DNA of 64,000 nt from Vibrio fluvialis (GCF_900460245.1 NZ_UHIP01000001.1:1984001-2048000), one strand, 5' to 3'; shown: positions 18,937 to 34,983, counted from the first letter of the stretch. Numbers and translations: made by a program. Notes: generated by a model not told the origin, from the letters alone.

Positions 18937-20634
18937 TTATGCGCTTTTCTTCTGCTCAGCCAGCTGAGCATCGTTCTCTTCGCGCAGTACGCGACGCAGA
19001 ATTTTACCCACGTTGGTTTTTGGCAGTTCTTCGCGGAACTCAATCAGTTTTGGTACTTTGTAACCGGTCAGGTGTTTACGGCAGTGCGTGATCAGTTCAT
19101 CTTTGGTCAAGCTCGGATCGCGCTTGACCACGTAGATTTTCACCACTTCGCCCGACACTTCGTGTGGCTGGCCAATCGCGGCCACTTCCAATACTTTGCC
19201 GTGCAGTGCCACCACATCTTCAATTTCGTTCGGATACACGTTGAAGCCCGACACCAGAATCATGTCTTTCTTACGATCGACGATGTAAATCATGCCGTTT
19301 TCGTCAAAGCGCACGATATCGCCCGTCGACAACCAACCCTCTTCATTGATGACTTCTTTGGTCGCTTCCGGACGCTGCCAGTAACCCTGCATCACTTGCG
19401 GGCCACGTACTTGCAGTTCGCCAGTTTGGTCGTAGTTCAACACATTGCCTTCGTCATCGACGATACGCACTTCGGTTGAAGGCACCGGTAAACCAATCGC
19501 ACCGGAGTAATCAGCCAGATCGTACGGGTTACCCGTGACGAGTGGTGAACATTCGGTCAGGCCATAGCCTTCGAGCAAATGGACACCAGTGATCTTTTTC
19601 CATTTTTCTGCCACCGCGCGTTGTACGGCCATACCGCCGCCCACAGAGAGTTTCATGTTGGCGAAATTCAGCTCATGGAAATCTTCGTTGTTCACCAGAG
19701 CGTTAAACAGCGTGTTTACGCCAGTGATGGCTGTAAACGGATGTTTCTGCAACTCTTTGACAAAGCCTGGAATATCGCGCGGGTTGGTAATCAAGAGGTT
19801 GCTGCCACCCATTTCGATAAACAGCAGACAGTTCACGGTCAGCGCAAATACGTGATACAGCGGCAGCGCTGTCACCACCAGTTCACGGCCTTCGCGTAGC
19901 ACAGGACCGTAAGCACCTTTGGCTTGCAGCACGTTGGCAACCATGTTGCGGTGAGTCAGAATCGCTCCTTTCGCCACACCCGTTGTGCCACCAGTGTACT
20001 GCAGAAACGCAATGTCCTCGCCTGACATAAACGGCTTCACGTATTGCAGGCGACGACCTTTGTGCAGCGCTTTACGCATCGAGATTGCGCCCGGCAGGTC
20101 ATACTTTGGTACCATGCCTTTGACGTATTTCACCACAAAGTCCACCAGCGTACCTTTGGCACGCGGCAGCATCTGGCCCAGACTGGTCAGAACGACGTGC
20201 TTAACCTGCGTGTTGGCAACGATCTGCTCCAGAGTATTGGCGAAGTTAGAGACGATCACGATGGCGCGAGCATCAGCATCGTTGAGCTGATGTTCCAGTT
20301 CGCGAGGAGTGTATAGCGGGTTAACGTTCACGGCGATCATACCCGCGCGCAGAATACCAAAGAGCGCCACCGGATATTGCAGTAGGTTCGGCATCATCAA
20401 TGCCACGCGGTCGCCTTTTTTCAGTTTCAGTTCATTCTGCAGGTAAGCCGCAAACGCTCGGCTACGTTCCTCCAGTTTGCGAAACGTCATCACCGAGCCC
20501 ATATTGATGAAGGCTGGCTGGTCGGCGTATTTGTGCACTGACTGTTCGAACATTTCAACCAATGACAGATATTGGTCGGGATTAATGGTTTCCGGTACAT
20601 CGCTTGGATAACGTGAGAGCCAAGGTTTATCCAC
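18937..20634 (-). CDS. fadD: Long-chain fatty acid-CoA ligase
   Basis: A 565-residue acyl-CoA synthetase that activates imported long-chain fatty acids to acyl-CoA at the inner membrane. The AMP-binding signature [12 protein letters not shown], the motif GYGLTECSP and the C-terminal [19 protein letters not shown] are all intact. The start is a GTG at 20634 with GAGGAG nine bases before it. It feeds the FadIJ/FadH oxidation enzymes encoded elsewhere in this window. The upstream sequence holds only a poor FadR-like match. Confidence 0.95.
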   Translation of the reverse strand: MDKPWLSRYPSDVPETINPDQYLSLVEMFEQSVHKYADQPAFINMGSVMTFRKLEERSRAFAAYLQNELKLKKGDRVALMMPNLLQYPVALFGILRAGMIAVNVNPLYTPRELEHQLNDADARAIVIVSNFANTLEQIVANTQVKHVVLTSLGQMLPRAKGTLVDFVVKYVKGMVPKYDLPGAISMRKALHKGRRLQYVKPFMSGEDIAFLQYTGGTTGVAKGAILTHRNMVANVLQAKGAYGPVLREGRELVVTALPLYHVFALTVNCLLFIEMGGSNLLITNPRDIPGFVKELQKHPFTAITGVNTLFNALVNNEDFHELNFANMKLSVGGGMAVQRAVAEKWKKITGVHLLEGYGLTECSPLVTGNPYDLADYSGAIGLPVPSTEVRIVDDEGNVLNYDQTGELQVRGPQVMQGYWQRPEATKEVINEEGWLSTGDIVRFDENGMIYIVDRKKDMILVSGFNVYPNEIEDVVALHGKVLEVAAIGQPHEVSGEVVKIYVVKRDPSLTKDELITHCRKHLTGYKVPKLIEFREELPKTNVGKILRRVLREENDAQLAEQKKSA

Positions 20635-20739
20635 AGTAATACTCCTCGTAATTGACTGGCGTATCTTGTTGTCATTATTAGAATGAACGCTATTACAGCA
20701 CAGCCGACGTGCTTGAGCACGAAAGACCCAAACACTTGT

Positions 20740-21597
20740 TTAAATTTTGTTAACTAAGCCAAAAATTAGTTCTGCGACGAGTGAAGGCTGCTCAAGATGG
20801 CAATGATGACCACCAGAAATGGTAAACATCTCTAAACGATCGTTAGGCGAAATGTGGCGATCTTGCTTCAAATGGTGAAAACCCTGATCGCCCAATATAA
20901 TCCGTTGCGGGCAGCGAATATGCTCCAACACTGCCTGTGCGTGTTCCCACGACATTCGGTACAACGATTCACTCTTAAGCTTGCTGTCGTGCCGCCAACG
21001 CCATTGGTCGTCCACGCACTCAATACCCCGCTCAACAATCGGTGCGAGTAACTCAGCCGCAACTTGATTGGCCGCGACACGGCGCTCAAGTGCTTGTTCA
21101 AAGCTGGTATAACCGCGTTCTGGTTTGCGTCGGATGCGTTGACGACTCATCACACCGTGACGTAATCGCTCAACACTGAGGGCTGGAGATTCCGCGAGTG
21201 GGCCGAAGCCTTCGATCTGAACTAATCCTGCGACTTGGTCAGGAAAGGCGGCACTATAGCAACTTGAAATCAAAGCACCAAGAGAGTGGCCGACTAACAC
21301 CAGTCTGTTTGATGAAAAGTTAGCCAAAAGTTGGTAAATATCGTCAATATAGTCGTGAAATGGATAGAAACTGTGGCCAGATTTATGGTCTGATAGCCCA
21401 TGTCCTGGTAAATCGATTGCGCAGAGGTGCCAATCGGGATTGAGATGATGCAAAGATTGCATAACCGTTTGAAAACTGGCGGCATTATCCAACCAGCCAT
21501 GTAAAAAAACGACCGATATCTCGGCCGCTTCTGGATTGCCGACTTCGATCGCCGCCAGGCGTCCTTCGGCTAAAACATAACTTTGCGACTGCAGCAT
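20740..21597 (-). CDS. Alpha/beta hydrolase
   Basis: A 285-residue serine hydrolase of the alpha/beta fold. The oxyanion-hole segment is VVFLHGWLDNAASF, the nucleophile elbow is GHSLG, and GGHHCHLE near the C-terminus supplies the catalytic His. Its ATG overlaps the slp stop codon by one base (TAATG), so it is translationally coupled to the lipoprotein gene. The substrate is unknown. Closely similar proteins in Vibrio and Shewanella are annotated only as hydrolases. Confidence 0.85.
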   Translation of the reverse strand: MLQSQSYVLAEGRLAAIEVGNPEAAEISVVFLHGWLDNAASFQTVMQSLHHLNPDWHLCAIDLPGHGLSDHKSGHSFYPFHDYIDDIYQLLANFSSNRLVLVGHSLGALISSCYSAAFPDQVAGLVQIEGFGPLAESPALSVERLRHGVMSRQRIRRKPERGYTSFEQALERRVAANQVAAELLAPIVERGIECVDDQWRWRHDSKLKSESLYRMSWEHAQAVLEHIRCPQRIILGDQGFHHLKQDRHISPNDRLEMFTISGGHHCHLEQPSLVAELIFGLVNKI

Positions 21598-22154
21598 TAT
21601 TTAACTTCTTGGATCACCCGGCCATCGCGTGGAAAATCATCGAAATGGCGGCAGTAGAAGTTGCGACAGGGAAACATGTAAGGTCCGGTATCGTCGATCA
21701 CCACACGTTCCGTGACACGCCACAGATAGTAACCGTTGGCATTCATCACCGGGAACTGATGCTCAAAGTCGCCGACTTTGCCGCTTTCGGGCTCAGCCGT
21801 TGTACCGACCAGCGTGATCAGGCGGCCTTCTCCGAATGTGACCGGATCCAGGAAACCTTTCACGTAAGCGACAAAGCGCCCCTGCGGTTCGCTGGTTAAG
21901 CTTGGCCGTCCCGCGTCATCAATTGGTAAATTGACGATTTCTAAGCGGGTTTTGTCGGTTAAATTCTTGGTACTGGCGATCACACCACCGAGGCGAACCT
22001 CGCCTTTCTGAGCGGGATCTGCCTGAGTCCAGATCGTGTAATCGGTCACTACCGATTCACTTTGCGATGTTAACTGTTCAGGGAGGGACGCACACGCCGA
22101 CAGCAATAATGCCGCCAGTCCGGTCAATGCTAATTTAAAATGATAGATTTTCAT
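21597..22154 (-). CDS. slp: Slp-family outer-membrane lipoprotein
   Basis: A 185-residue lipoprotein with lipobox LSAC (Cys at about 21) after the signal peptide MKIYHFKLALTGLAALL. The body matches the Slp family (starvation/stationary-phase lipoprotein), with VRLGGVIASTKN near the N-terminus and YYLWRVTERVVID and GPYMFPCRNFYC near the end. In E. coli Slp is an outer-membrane lipoprotein induced by starvation and acid; the molecular role is unclear. It is coupled to the hydrolase gene downstream and preceded by a small unknown ORF 18 bases away. Confidence 0.9.
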   Translation of the reverse strand: MKIYHFKLALTGLAALLLSACASLPEQLTSQSESVVTDYTIWTQADPAQKGEVRLGGVIASTKNLTDKTRLEIVNLPIDDAGRPSLTSEPQGRFVAYVKGFLDPVTFGEGRLITLVGTTAEPESGKVGDFEHQFPVMNANGYYLWRVTERVVIDDTGPYMFPCRNFYCRHFDDFPRDGRVIQEVK

Positions 22155-22172
22155 CGTTTACGTCCCATTCAA

Positions 22173-22472
22173 TCAGATATAAATATCGACCCCAAGCATT
22201 TGAGCAAGTTCCTCTTTTCTCGCCTGGTTCATCACGTCCATATACTCTTCTAACGCTTTACGCGATCGGCCTTCCGGCAGATCATACTGCACCTGCGCAC
22301 GATGGATATCGGACGGATCCATTTGACGAATGGAATTAGAAACAGCGGTCGCGACTTTGGTGGTTTGTGCCACCTCCGACGATCCCTTACTTACCTCATT
22401 CTTCTTTTTCGCTTTAGATGCCCGGTTAGCACCGGGTATCCGCGCGGGAGGCAATCCATTAATTGAAACCAT
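22173..22472 (-). CDS. Small conserved-looking protein of unknown function
   Basis: A 99-residue basic, glutamate-rich protein without signal peptide or membrane segment. A proline/basic N-terminal tail (NGLPPARIPGANRASKAKKK) leads to a predicted helical C-terminus containing LPEGRSRKALEEYMDVM. I place the start at ATG 22472, where AGGA lies five bases upstream; the frame is open five codons further. It is sandwiched between tsaB and slp in a tight minus-strand run, which supports it being real. I do not recognise the family and assign no function. Confidence 0.7.
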   Translation of the reverse strand: MVSINGLPPARIPGANRASKAKKKNEVSKGSSEVAQTTKVATAVSNSIRQMDPSDIHRAQVQYDLPEGRSRKALEEYMDVMNQARKEELAQMLGVDIYI

Positions 22473-22533
22473 GCTGTTCCTGCTCATTCAAGGCGGACGA
22501 ACACGCCCAGCCTTTGCCTATGATCGTCCGGGA

Positions 22534-23235
22534 TTATTCACGGCCCGGCAGCTTTTTCCACGCTACCGTGTCACGCAGATAAACCGGGCTGGCATTTTCC
22601 ACCGCAACGGTGTTGCCTTTTTCCAGCTCATGCTTAGCCAGCACCACCATATCCTGCGCCTGTGGATACAGTACACCGCTGTCCTGACGCTCGATTGGCA
22701 GACTCGCCAGCGCTTCACTGTAGGCATCCCAACCCGTACCGGCAGTGCCCCAGATTTCGCTGCTTGCGCTGATTTTCTCACTCAGCGCTTGTGGCGGAAT
22801 AACACACTCTTCATCTGTCGTTAGCCAAGTGCCATCTTCCTGACGCTCATAACGGCCCCAGTACACTTCGCTCATACGCGCGTCAATCGCACTGGCCACA
22901 CGAGTCATACCGTGTTCACGGTATGCACCTTGTGCCAACGCAGCCAGCGTCGAAATGCCAATCATTGGTAAGTCAGCGCCGAACGCTAAACCTTGTGCAA
23001 TTCCGATGCCAATACGCACACCAGTAAAGCTGCCCGGGCCACGGCCAAACGCCAGCGCATCCAACTCTTGCAACGTGACTCCGGCTTCTTTCAACACCTC
23101 GTCCACCATTGGCAGGATCTTTTTGGTGTGATCGCGCGGCGCCACTTCACTACGGCTGTACAGTTTGTCGCCTACCATCAAAGCAACCGAACAGGCTTCT
23201 GTTGCGGTATCTAAGGCAAGAATTTTTGCGCTCAT
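22534..23235 (-). CDS. tsaB: tRNA threonylcarbamoyladenosine synthesis protein TsaB
   Basis: A 233-residue TsaB (YeaZ). It is an ASKHA-fold scaffold that pairs with TsaD and TsaE to make t6A37 on tRNAs reading ANN codons. The N-terminal [15 protein letters not shown] and the [23 protein letters not shown] segment are diagnostic. It starts eight bases after the yoaA stop codon, an arrangement shared with enteric bacteria. Essential or near-essential in most gammaproteobacteria. Confidence 0.95.
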   Translation of the reverse strand: MSAKILALDTATEACSVALMVGDKLYSRSEVAPRDHTKKILPMVDEVLKEAGVTLQELDALAFGRGPGSFTGVRIGIGIAQGLAFGADLPMIGISTLAALAQGAYREHGMTRVASAIDARMSEVYWGRYERQEDGTWLTTDEECVIPPQALSEKISASSEIWGTAGTGWDAYSEALASLPIERQDSGVLYPQAQDMVVLAKHELEKGNTVAVENASPVYLRDTVAWKKLPGRE

Positions 23236-23243
23236 GTATATCT

Positions 23244-25172
23244 CTAATTTATTGCTGTTTCTGATAAATGTTGCAGAAAGTCTTTCACCACATCGAGATC
23301 CCGCGTACGCGGAATCGGCGGTAGGCTGGCAAGGAAAATGCCTCCATAGTCGCGGGTCACCAAGCGGTTATCGCAGATGATCAGCGCTCCTTTGTCTTTC
23401 TGGTCTCGAATAAGTCGTCCCACACCCTGCTTTAAGGTAATCACCGCTTCAGGCAGTTGTACCTGCGCAAACGGATCGCCACCACGTAGCTTACAGTCTT
23501 CAATACGCGCTTTGAGCAGCGGGTCATCAGGTGCGGTAAACGGAAGTTTGTCGATGATAACACAGCTTAGTGTGTCGCCTCTAACATCTATACCTTCCCA
23601 GAAGGCCCCTGTAGCCACCAACAGCGCGTTGCCGAGTTCCATAAACTCAGCCAGAGTTTTCTGCTTGCTGGTTTCCCCCTGCATCAACACTGGCAGCGTC
23701 AGTTGCTCACGAAACCGCTCTCCCAGTTCGCGCATCATGCTGTGCGAAGTACATAGAAAAAAGCAACGCCCCTGGTTTTGCTCTATCACCGGAGCCAGCA
23801 TGCGCACCAGTTTATCGGCAAGTCCGGGACTGTTAGGTTCAGGCAGATAACGCGGCACGCACAGTTTGGCCTGCTGCTCATAATCGAACGGGCTGGGCAG
23901 AGAAAACTGCGCGGTCGGGGTCAAGCCCAAGCGATGGGTAAAATGGCCGAAGTCGTCGTTCACCGCCAGCGTTGCTGAGGTAAAAATCCACGCCCCTTGC
24001 TTCATTTCCATTTGTTCATGGAATTTATCAGCCACCGTCAGCGGTGTGATATGCAGGCTGAAATGGCGCGGCGTGGTGTCATACCAGTAGGAATAACCGG
24101 TGATTGACACATCGCATACTCGCTCGATGCGTCCTTTGATGACATTCGCACGCTCAAACGCGGTATCGAGCAGTTGGCTGCGACCCAACGCCAGTTTAAG
24201 GACATCAATGGCGAAGTTGAGGCTATCAAGCACCCGTTCAATCTCGCGCGAAATAGACGGCGACTGCATCGCTTCGCGCCAGTTACCGCGATAACCCGGT
24301 TCACCCAACACAATGCGCAAATCCATCGCCGATTGCACTAACTTGTCGCCCACTTTTTGCAGTTGACGCATGTCTTTGGCTTCGGTGCGATAACCAATCT
24401 CGATGTCTTTCGCCAGCTCTTGAATCTGGCGGCTTGAAACCGACTGACCAAAATACTGGCTGGCAATATCCGGCAGTTGATGCGCTTCATCGAAAATAAA
24501 CACGTCCGCCTCTGGGATCAATTCGCCAAAGCCGGTCTCTTTGATGGCTAAATCAGCCAAAAACAGGTGATGGTTGACCACGACCACATCGGCCTCCATC
24601 GCTTTGCGGCGCGCTTTCGAAACGAAACAGTCCTGATAACTCGGGCACTCTTTGCCAAGGCAGTTATCGTTGGTCGAGGTGATCGTTGGGATCACCAGGC
24701 TGTCTTCAGGCAAATCGTCGCACTCACCCAAATCGCCGGTTTTGGTTTCCGATGCCCAGCTGCGTACTTTGACCAACTGAGTCAGTAACGTTGGATCCGC
24801 TTCGTTGGTATGGCTCTCCACCATCTGGCGGCTGAGGCGATCGAGACATAAGTAGTTCGCCCGCCCTTTGAGCAGTGCCACATTGCCATGAAAACCGAGC
24901 GCGCCAACCATCAACGGCAGATCGCGATGGAACAGCTGCTCCTGTAGGTTCTTGGAGCCGGTACTGATGATCACCTTTTTACCGCTCAGCAGTGCGGGGA
25001 CCAGATAGGCGAAGGTTTTGCCCGTACCCGTTCCGGCCTCGACCACCAGCTGCGAGCTATGTTTAATGGCATTAGCGACCGCCTCGGCCATATCAATTTG
25101 CGCCTGACGAGCCTGAAAACCCGGAATGGCTTTGCCGAGTGCGCCTTGCTGAGAGAAGGTTTTTGCGATCAT
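23244..25172 (-). CDS. yoaA: DinG-family ATP-dependent DNA helicase YoaA
   Basis: A 642-residue XPD-like superfamily 2 helicase. Walker A is EAGTGTGKT near residue 42, the DEAH box is in [11 protein letters not shown], and four cysteines including [12 protein letters not shown] ligate the iron-sulfur cluster. The C-terminal motif [13 protein letters not shown] is helicase motif VI. In E. coli YoaA works with HolC in repair of stalled replication and is SOS-linked. No LexA box is visible in the 117 bases upstream here. Confidence 0.93.
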   Translation of the reverse strand: MIAKTFSQQGALGKAIPGFQARQAQIDMAEAVANAIKHSSQLVVEAGTGTGKTFAYLVPALLSGKKVIISTGSKNLQEQLFHRDLPLMVGALGFHGNVALLKGRANYLCLDRLSRQMVESHTNEADPTLLTQLVKVRSWASETKTGDLGECDDLPEDSLVIPTITSTNDNCLGKECPSYQDCFVSKARRKAMEADVVVVNHHLFLADLAIKETGFGELIPEADVFIFDEAHQLPDIASQYFGQSVSSRQIQELAKDIEIGYRTEAKDMRQLQKVGDKLVQSAMDLRIVLGEPGYRGNWREAMQSPSISREIERVLDSLNFAIDVLKLALGRSQLLDTAFERANVIKGRIERVCDVSITGYSYWYDTTPRHFSLHITPLTVADKFHEQMEMKQGAWIFTSATLAVNDDFGHFTHRLGLTPTAQFSLPSPFDYEQQAKLCVPRYLPEPNSPGLADKLVRMLAPVIEQNQGRCFFLCTSHSMMRELGERFREQLTLPVLMQGETSKQKTLAEFMELGNALLVATGAFWEGIDVRGDTLSCVIIDKLPFTAPDDPLLKARIEDCKLRGGDPFAQVQLPEAVITLKQGVGRLIRDQKDKGALIICDNRLVTRDYGGIFLASLPPIPRTRDLDVVKDFLQHLSETAIN

Positions 25173-25289
25173 CCTGAGAGCTGACGGAAAATAGAATGTC
25201 GCGATTATGGCAGGTTTCCGTACAAGGCGCGAATCGGATTACGCTCGCGCCAACGTGCAGGAAAAAGAGGTAAAGCTAACCAAGTAGAG

Positions 25290-25490
25290 TTAACGCCGGT
25301 TCAGATACCGGGCCATCCAGGGCGGTGCATCATAACCCGTCCCGATTTCACACATCACTCTTGCCGCTTCAGCTGGCGAGGCTTTGTTTTCCCAAAGAGT
25401 ATCAAGCAGAGCCTGATTGATGGGTTGATCCCCCATCAGAGCGGAAACACGTTCGACATACAACTTACGCGCAAGAAGTTCTTTATCCAT
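25290..25490 (-). CDS. Small protein of unknown function
   Basis: A 66-residue protein starting MDKELLARKLYVERV and ending APPWMARYLNRR. The upstream-extended frame (to 25715) is unlikely: AAGGTGGTG sits four bases before ATG 25490, and the extension has atypical composition. No membrane segment or known domain. It ends 117 bases before yoaA in the same direction and is divergent from purU. The 295 bases between it and purU show no other gene. Not recognised; no function is assigned. Confidence 0.65.
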   Translation of the reverse strand: MDKELLARKLYVERVSALMGDQPINQALLDTLWENKASPAEAARVMCEIGTGYDAPPWMARYLNRR

Positions 25491-25785
25491 AAAACACCAC
25501 CTTGAATGCACACTAAAATGCCCGAATTTACTGAAGAATAAACCCGTAGCAGACCGTGATAGTTGTTGAAACCGATGTGAGAATAGATTAATTATAGACG
25601 CTATATTTTGGACTGCCCGACCGTTCCGGCACGTCCATCTTGTTATACATCCCAGGTCATTGGACTCCGTTATCCCACCTTCTTGTTCTTGCCGCCAATC
25701 TGGCTGCCACCTCAAGTTGATGGGTTACACCGCTTCAACTAAACACGGGATTCCAAAATAAAAGAAATGCACGGAAGTTGTATTA

Positions 25786-26619
25786 ATGGAAAAGAAAACG
25801 CTCCTCACGCATTGTACAGATGCCCCGGGTTTGATCTCTAAAATCACCAATATTTGTTACAAGCACCAACTCAACATCATTCACAACAATGAATACGTGG
25901 ACAACACCAGCGGCCATTTTTTCATGCGCACCGAGCTGGAAGGGTACTTCAACGATGAAACCCTGCTGGCGGATTTAGACCACGCCCTGCCACAGGGTGC
26001 CAAGCGTAAGCTCATCAGCTCAAGCCGTAAGCGGGTTGTGATTCTGGTGACCAAAGAAGCCCACTGTCTAGGCGACATTCTGATGAAAAACTTTGATGGC
26101 AGTCTGGACGTCGATATCGCCGCCGTCGTGGGTAACTACGATACGCTGCAAGGCCTGACCGAGAAGTTTGAAATCCCGTATCACTGCGTGTCTCACGAAG
26201 GTCTGAACCGTCAGGAACACGAGCAGAAGATTCTGGAAGTGATTGACAAGTACCAGCCGGATTACGTCGTGCTGGCAAAATACATGCGTGTTCTGACGCC
26301 GGGTTTTGTTGAAAAGTACCATCACAAAATCATCAACATTCACCACAGCTTCCTGCCAGCGTTCATTGGTGCGAAACCTTACCAGCAAGCGTATGAGCGC
26401 GGCGTGAAAATCATCGGTGCGACTGCGCACTTCGTGACCAACGATCTCGACGAAGGACCAATCATCAAGCAGGACGTGATTCCGGTCGATCACACGTTCA
26501 GCGCGCAGGATATGGCGCAGGCTGGCCGTGACGTTGAAAAGAACGTACTGAGCAAAGCATTAGCCAAAGTGCTCAACGATCATGTGTTTGTCTACGGCAA
26601 CAAGACGGTGATTCTGTAA
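25786..26619 (+). CDS. purU: Formyltetrahydrofolate deformylase
   Basis: A 277-residue PurU that hydrolyses 10-formyltetrahydrofolate to formate and tetrahydrofolate, feeding PurT and balancing the one-carbon pool. An ACT domain (about 1-75, from LLTHCTDAPGLISKI) is followed by a formyl-transferase domain with INIHHSFLPAF and the catalytic Asp in DLDEGPIIKQ. The start at 25786 has GGAAG at seven bases. FolD at 9021 makes its substrate. A strong terminator follows 24 bases beyond the stop codon. Confidence 0.95.
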   Translation: MEKKTLLTHCTDAPGLISKITNICYKHQLNIIHNNEYVDNTSGHFFMRTELEGYFNDETLLADLDHALPQGAKRKLISSSRKRVVILVTKEAHCLGDILMKNFDGSLDVDIAAVVGNYDTLQGLTEKFEIPYHCVSHEGLNRQEHEQKILEVIDKYQPDYVVLAKYMRVLTPGFVEKYHHKIINIHHSFLPAFIGAKPYQQAYERGVKIIGATAHFVTNDLDEGPIIKQDVIPVDHTFSAQDMAQAGRDVEKNVLSKALAKVLNDHVFVYGNKTVIL

Positions 26620-26637
26620 TCCATTCGGTTGCGGAGA

Positions 26638-26667
26638 CGAAAAAGGCGCTTAATCGCGCCTTTTTTA
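26638..26667. terminator. Terminator between purU and fadH
   Basis: AAAAAGGCGC-TTAATC-GCGCCTTTTTT between two convergent genes; A and T runs on both sides allow termination both ways. Confidence 0.9.
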
Positions 26668-26688
26668 TTGTTCGCATGAGCGGATAAT

Positions 26689-30754
<4,066 letters not shown>

Positions 30755-30796
30755 CGGCATTAAGCCTTATAACTACTGCTCTTACCAGCATGATAT

Positions 30797-30829
30797 CAAG
30801 AGGCGCTTTGTTATAAGCGCCTCTTTTTA
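30797..30829 (+). terminator. Terminator after sppA
   Basis: AGAGGCGCTT-TGTTAT-AAGCGCCTCT followed by TTTTATT, between sppA and ansA. Confidence 0.9.
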
Positions 30830-30887
30830 TTGCAGTGGTTTTCGCTATAATCCGCGTTCTGTTCCCCTACAAAAAGTGATGTCCCCC

Positions 30888-31901
30888 ATGACAAGAAAAC
30901 ATATCTATATCGCCTACACTGGCGGCACCATCGGTATGAAAAAATCCGATCATGGTTACGTGCCGGTTGAAGGCTTTATGGAGAAGCAACTGGCGAGTAT
31001 GCCGGAATTCCACCGTCCGGAAATGCCACAGTTCACCATTCATGAATACGAACCGCTGATCGACTCTTCCGATATGACGCCAGAGGACTGGCAGAAAATT
31101 GCGGACGACATTCGCGACAACTACGACAAATACGATGGTTTTGTGATTCTGCATGGCACTGATACCATGGCTTATACCGCCTCTGCACTGTCGTTCATGC
31201 TGGAAAACCTGGGTAAGCCAGTCATCGTAACCGGCTCACAGATCCCGCTGGCAGAGCTGCGTTCTGACGGCCAAGCAAACCTGCTTAACGCGTTACACAT
31301 TGCGGCGAATTACCCGATCAACGAAGTGACGCTGTTCTTCAACAATCAGCTGATGCGCGGAAACCGCAGTACCAAATCCCATGCGGATGGTTTTAACGCT
31401 TTCACCTCACCTAACCTGCCACCCCTGCTGGAAGCGGGTATTAACATTCAGGTGAGCAACAACGTGAAACTGGGCGTGCAACCGGAAGGCGAATTCCGTG
31501 TACAGAACATCACTCCACAGCCAATCGGCGTGATCACTATGTATCCGGGTATCTCACACGAAGTGATTCGCAACACGCTGTTGCAACCTGTGAACGCGAT
31601 GATTCTGTTGACGTTCGGTGTCGGTAACGCACCACAAAAACCAGAGCTACTGGCGCAGTTGAAAGATGCCTCTGAACGCGGCGTGATCGTAGTGAACCTG
31701 ACCCAATGTCTGGCGGGTAAAGTCAACATGGGCGGTTATGCGACAGGCTGTGCGCTGGCAGATGCCGGCGTGATCAGCGGTTTTGATATGACTCCGGAAG
31801 CAGCATTGGCAAAACTGCATTACCTATTGAGCCAGAACTTATCGTACGAAGAAGTGAAAGTGCGCATGCAACAAGTTCTGCGTGGCGAAATGAGCCTGTA
31901 A
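30888..31901 (+). CDS. ansA: Type I (cytoplasmic) L-asparaginase
   Basis: A 337-residue asparaginase that hydrolyses asparagine to aspartate and ammonia. The two catalytic Thr motifs are YTGGTIGM near the N-terminus and HGTDTMAYTASALSFML. No signal peptide is present, and the close match along DGFVILHGTDTMAY and GSQIPLAELRSDGQ places it with AnsA, not the periplasmic high-affinity AnsB. The frame is open 47 codons upstream, but those overlap sppA. ATG 30888 gives the usual length, with a second ATG three codons earlier and only a poor ribosome site for either. Confidence 0.93.
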   Translation: MTRKHIYIAYTGGTIGMKKSDHGYVPVEGFMEKQLASMPEFHRPEMPQFTIHEYEPLIDSSDMTPEDWQKIADDIRDNYDKYDGFVILHGTDTMAYTASALSFMLENLGKPVIVTGSQIPLAELRSDGQANLLNALHIAANYPINEVTLFFNNQLMRGNRSTKSHADGFNAFTSPNLPPLLEAGINIQVSNNVKLGVQPEGEFRVQNITPQPIGVITMYPGISHEVIRNTLLQPVNAMILLTFGVGNAPQKPELLAQLKDASERGVIVVNLTQCLAGKVNMGGYATGCALADAGVISGFDMTPEAALAKLHYLLSQNLSYEEVKVRMQQVLRGEMSL

Positions 31902-31919
31902 CGCGACGAATAGAGAGAC

Positions 31920-31946
31920 AAAACCCCGCCAAAGCGGGGTTTTTTA
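31920..31946 (+). terminator. Terminator after ansA
   Basis: AAACCCCGC-CAAA-GCGGGGTTTTTT, 18 bases after the ansA stop codon; also able to close the convergent yeaC transcript. Confidence 0.9.
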
Positions 31947-31981
31947 TATGACTTTCTGCACTCATGCACAGAGCCGACGAC

Positions 31982-32266
31982 TTACTCTTGGTTTGGATTG
32001 ATGCGAACGATGTCTTCCTGGCCCTGCTGAAAACGCTTTTTCAGCTCCGCTTTTGATTTAAACACCACATCGCCCCCCACACCGACACTCATGTGGTCGG
32101 CATTCAGATTGTGTTTTGACTGATACAACATCACAGCTTGCATACAGTAATCTCGCTGCTCCTGAGAAAGTGTTGTACCCTCAGGCCACTTACCCGTTTC
32201 CACAGCGAACACTAAACGCTCATACGCTTCGGGTGTGATTGCATCGATTAATTGATTTGCATCCAT
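31982..32266 (-). CDS. yeaC: YeaC family (DUF1315) protein
   Basis: A 94-residue small protein of the DUF1315/YeaC family, seen in ITPEAYERLVFAVETGKWPEG and the YCMQAVMLYQSKH segment. It is acidic and soluble with no signal peptide. In E. coli yeaC lies close to ansA and msrB, and the same genes surround it here. The function is not known. Confidence 0.88.
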   Translation of the reverse strand: MDANQLIDAITPEAYERLVFAVETGKWPEGTTLSQEQRDYCMQAVMLYQSKHNLNADHMSVGVGGDVVFKSKAELKKRFQQGQEDIVRINPNQE

Positions 32267-32380
32267 GATTGTTTCCTATTTAACACAGCTGATAAAAACA
32301 GTTCGCGTCACCTTAACTGGCTGGCATATCGAGTCAAGACCAGCTAAATAAATAAGTGTATCGGATCACAAGCCAACATT

Positions 32381-33202
32381 ATGAACAGCGTAAAAACCTT
32401 AGTTATTTTGTCTCTACCGTTGTTACTCAGCGGATGTTTTGAGAATCGTAAGAACACAGAAAAGCTCTGCGCTGATAACCCTAACCTGCGTTGCGAACAC
32501 CTCAACATGGACGACGGCCAGTGCCGTATTCCGCGTACCGATCTAATCTGGCACCGCTATGAGGTGCTCAAAAATCCGAGTGTGGACAACAAAATTCAGG
32601 AATATTCCTTCGTTAGTGCCTACCGCAAGTGCTTGGAGCTAGCATCGCAGATCCAGCCGATTGATCAATCGGCGCTGAAGGAAAGGCGTTTTGATGCGCT
32701 AATTCATACCGGCAAAGAGCAAGAACGCCTGGTTAGCGAGCTGCGTCAAATGCGTACGCCGCATTCGCTCTATTTCTTGTGGAGCCAGACTGGTGATAAT
32801 CAGGCGCGCCGTGAATTCCTGCAAATGGAAGGCAAGCCCGAGCTGGAAACCGCCGAACTGCAATACGCTTTGGCGACATTCTACACGTCGCGGGATCGTG
32901 AAAAGACCATCCGCCTGCTGAACCATGCGTTGGAACTCAGTAATGGTCAAACCGTCAACACAGAGATTTTTAAATCACTCGCGAGCACTTACCAAGCGCT
33001 GAATGACAAAGAACACGCCTATGTATGGGCCATGGTAGGCAAATCATTTGGTGTACCGCTGGCAACCCCAGCCGAACTGGAATTGCTCTACGGATTCAGT
33101 CCGGACAAATTTAAGCGGCTGGAAGGTTTGGCAGACGAAGTCATCAAAGCGATTAACACAGGCCAATTCTCCAGCCACATGATTCCTAACATCTTGGAAT
33201 GA
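32381..33202 (+). CDS. DUF2989 family lipoprotein
   Basis: A 273-residue predicted lipoprotein: signal peptide with lipobox LSGC (Cys at about 19), then a cysteine-containing N-terminal part (C at about 30, 39 and 48). The helical repeat-like C-terminal region (TAELQYALATFYTSRDREKTIRLLNHALELS) resembles TPR/Sel1 repeats. This corresponds to the DUF2989 family of Vibrio and Shewanella. It probably sits in the outer membrane facing the periplasm. The role is unknown. Divergent from yeaC and followed by a terminator shared with msrB. Confidence 0.8.
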   Translation: MNSVKTLVILSLPLLLSGCFENRKNTEKLCADNPNLRCEHLNMDDGQCRIPRTDLIWHRYEVLKNPSVDNKIQEYSFVSAYRKCLELASQIQPIDQSALKERRFDALIHTGKEQERLVSELRQMRTPHSLYFLWSQTGDNQARREFLQMEGKPELETAELQYALATFYTSRDREKTIRLLNHALELSNGQTVNTEIFKSLASTYQALNDKEHAYVWAMVGKSFGVPLATPAELELLYGFSPDKFKRLEGLADEVIKAINTGQFSSHMIPNILE

Positions 33203-33217
33203 TGTAAAGTTTCAACA

Positions 33218-33247
33218 ATTAGCGGTGAAAGTTTCACCGCTTTTTTA
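33218..33247. terminator. Terminator between the lipoprotein gene and msrB
   Basis: AGCGGTGAAA-G-TTTCACCGCT with T6 on the plus strand. The T-run overlaps the last codons of convergent msrB. Confidence 0.88.
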
Positions 33248-33649
33248 AATTTTGTTGAAAATTAACGACACAGAATTTACACAAAATCGTTCGCCAGTCG
33301 TCACCGGGCCATCGGGAAAAACGTGCCCTAAATGGCTGTCACAGGCTGCACAACGGATTTCAGTACGCACCATTCCGTGACTACGATCATCTAAATAACG
33401 AATAGCTTCATCGTTAACTGGTGCATCAAAACTCGGCCAACCGCACCCAGAATCATACTTGTTTTCAGAGCGGAAAAGTGGCGCTTCACAGCATGTACAG
33501 TGGTAAATCCCTGTCTCTTTATTATGCAAAAGTTTGCCAGTGAAAGGAGCCTCCGTCCCTCGCTCACGGCATACATAGTATTCTTCTTCACTCAGGCGTT
33601 CACGCCAGTATTCATCAGGTTTTTTTACTTTTTCGTCTTTCAGAACCAC
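33245..33649 (-). CDS. msrB: Peptide methionine (R)-S-oxide reductase
   Basis: A 134-residue MsrB that repairs methionine-R-sulfoxide in oxidised proteins. Two CxxC pairs (CTCC and CAAC) bind the structural zinc. [17 protein letters not shown] and the catalytic cysteine in RFCVNS are all present. Divergent from gapA across 338 bases, as in E. coli and other Vibrio, where msrB neighbours gapA. Confidence 0.95.
   Translation of the reverse strand: MVLKDEKVKKPDEYWRERLSEEEYYVCRERGTEAPFTGKLLHNKETGIYHCTCCEAPLFRSENKYDSGCGWPSFDAPVNDEAIRYLDDRSHGMVRTEIRCAACDSHLGHVFPDGPVTTGERFCVNSVSLIFNKI

Positions 33650-34983
<1,334 letters not shown>

Noticed and set aside
20654-20670. FadR-like sequence upstream of fadD
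   Set aside because: Only about 11 of 17 positions agree and the GGTC-GACC core is broken, unlike the sites at fadH and fadI.
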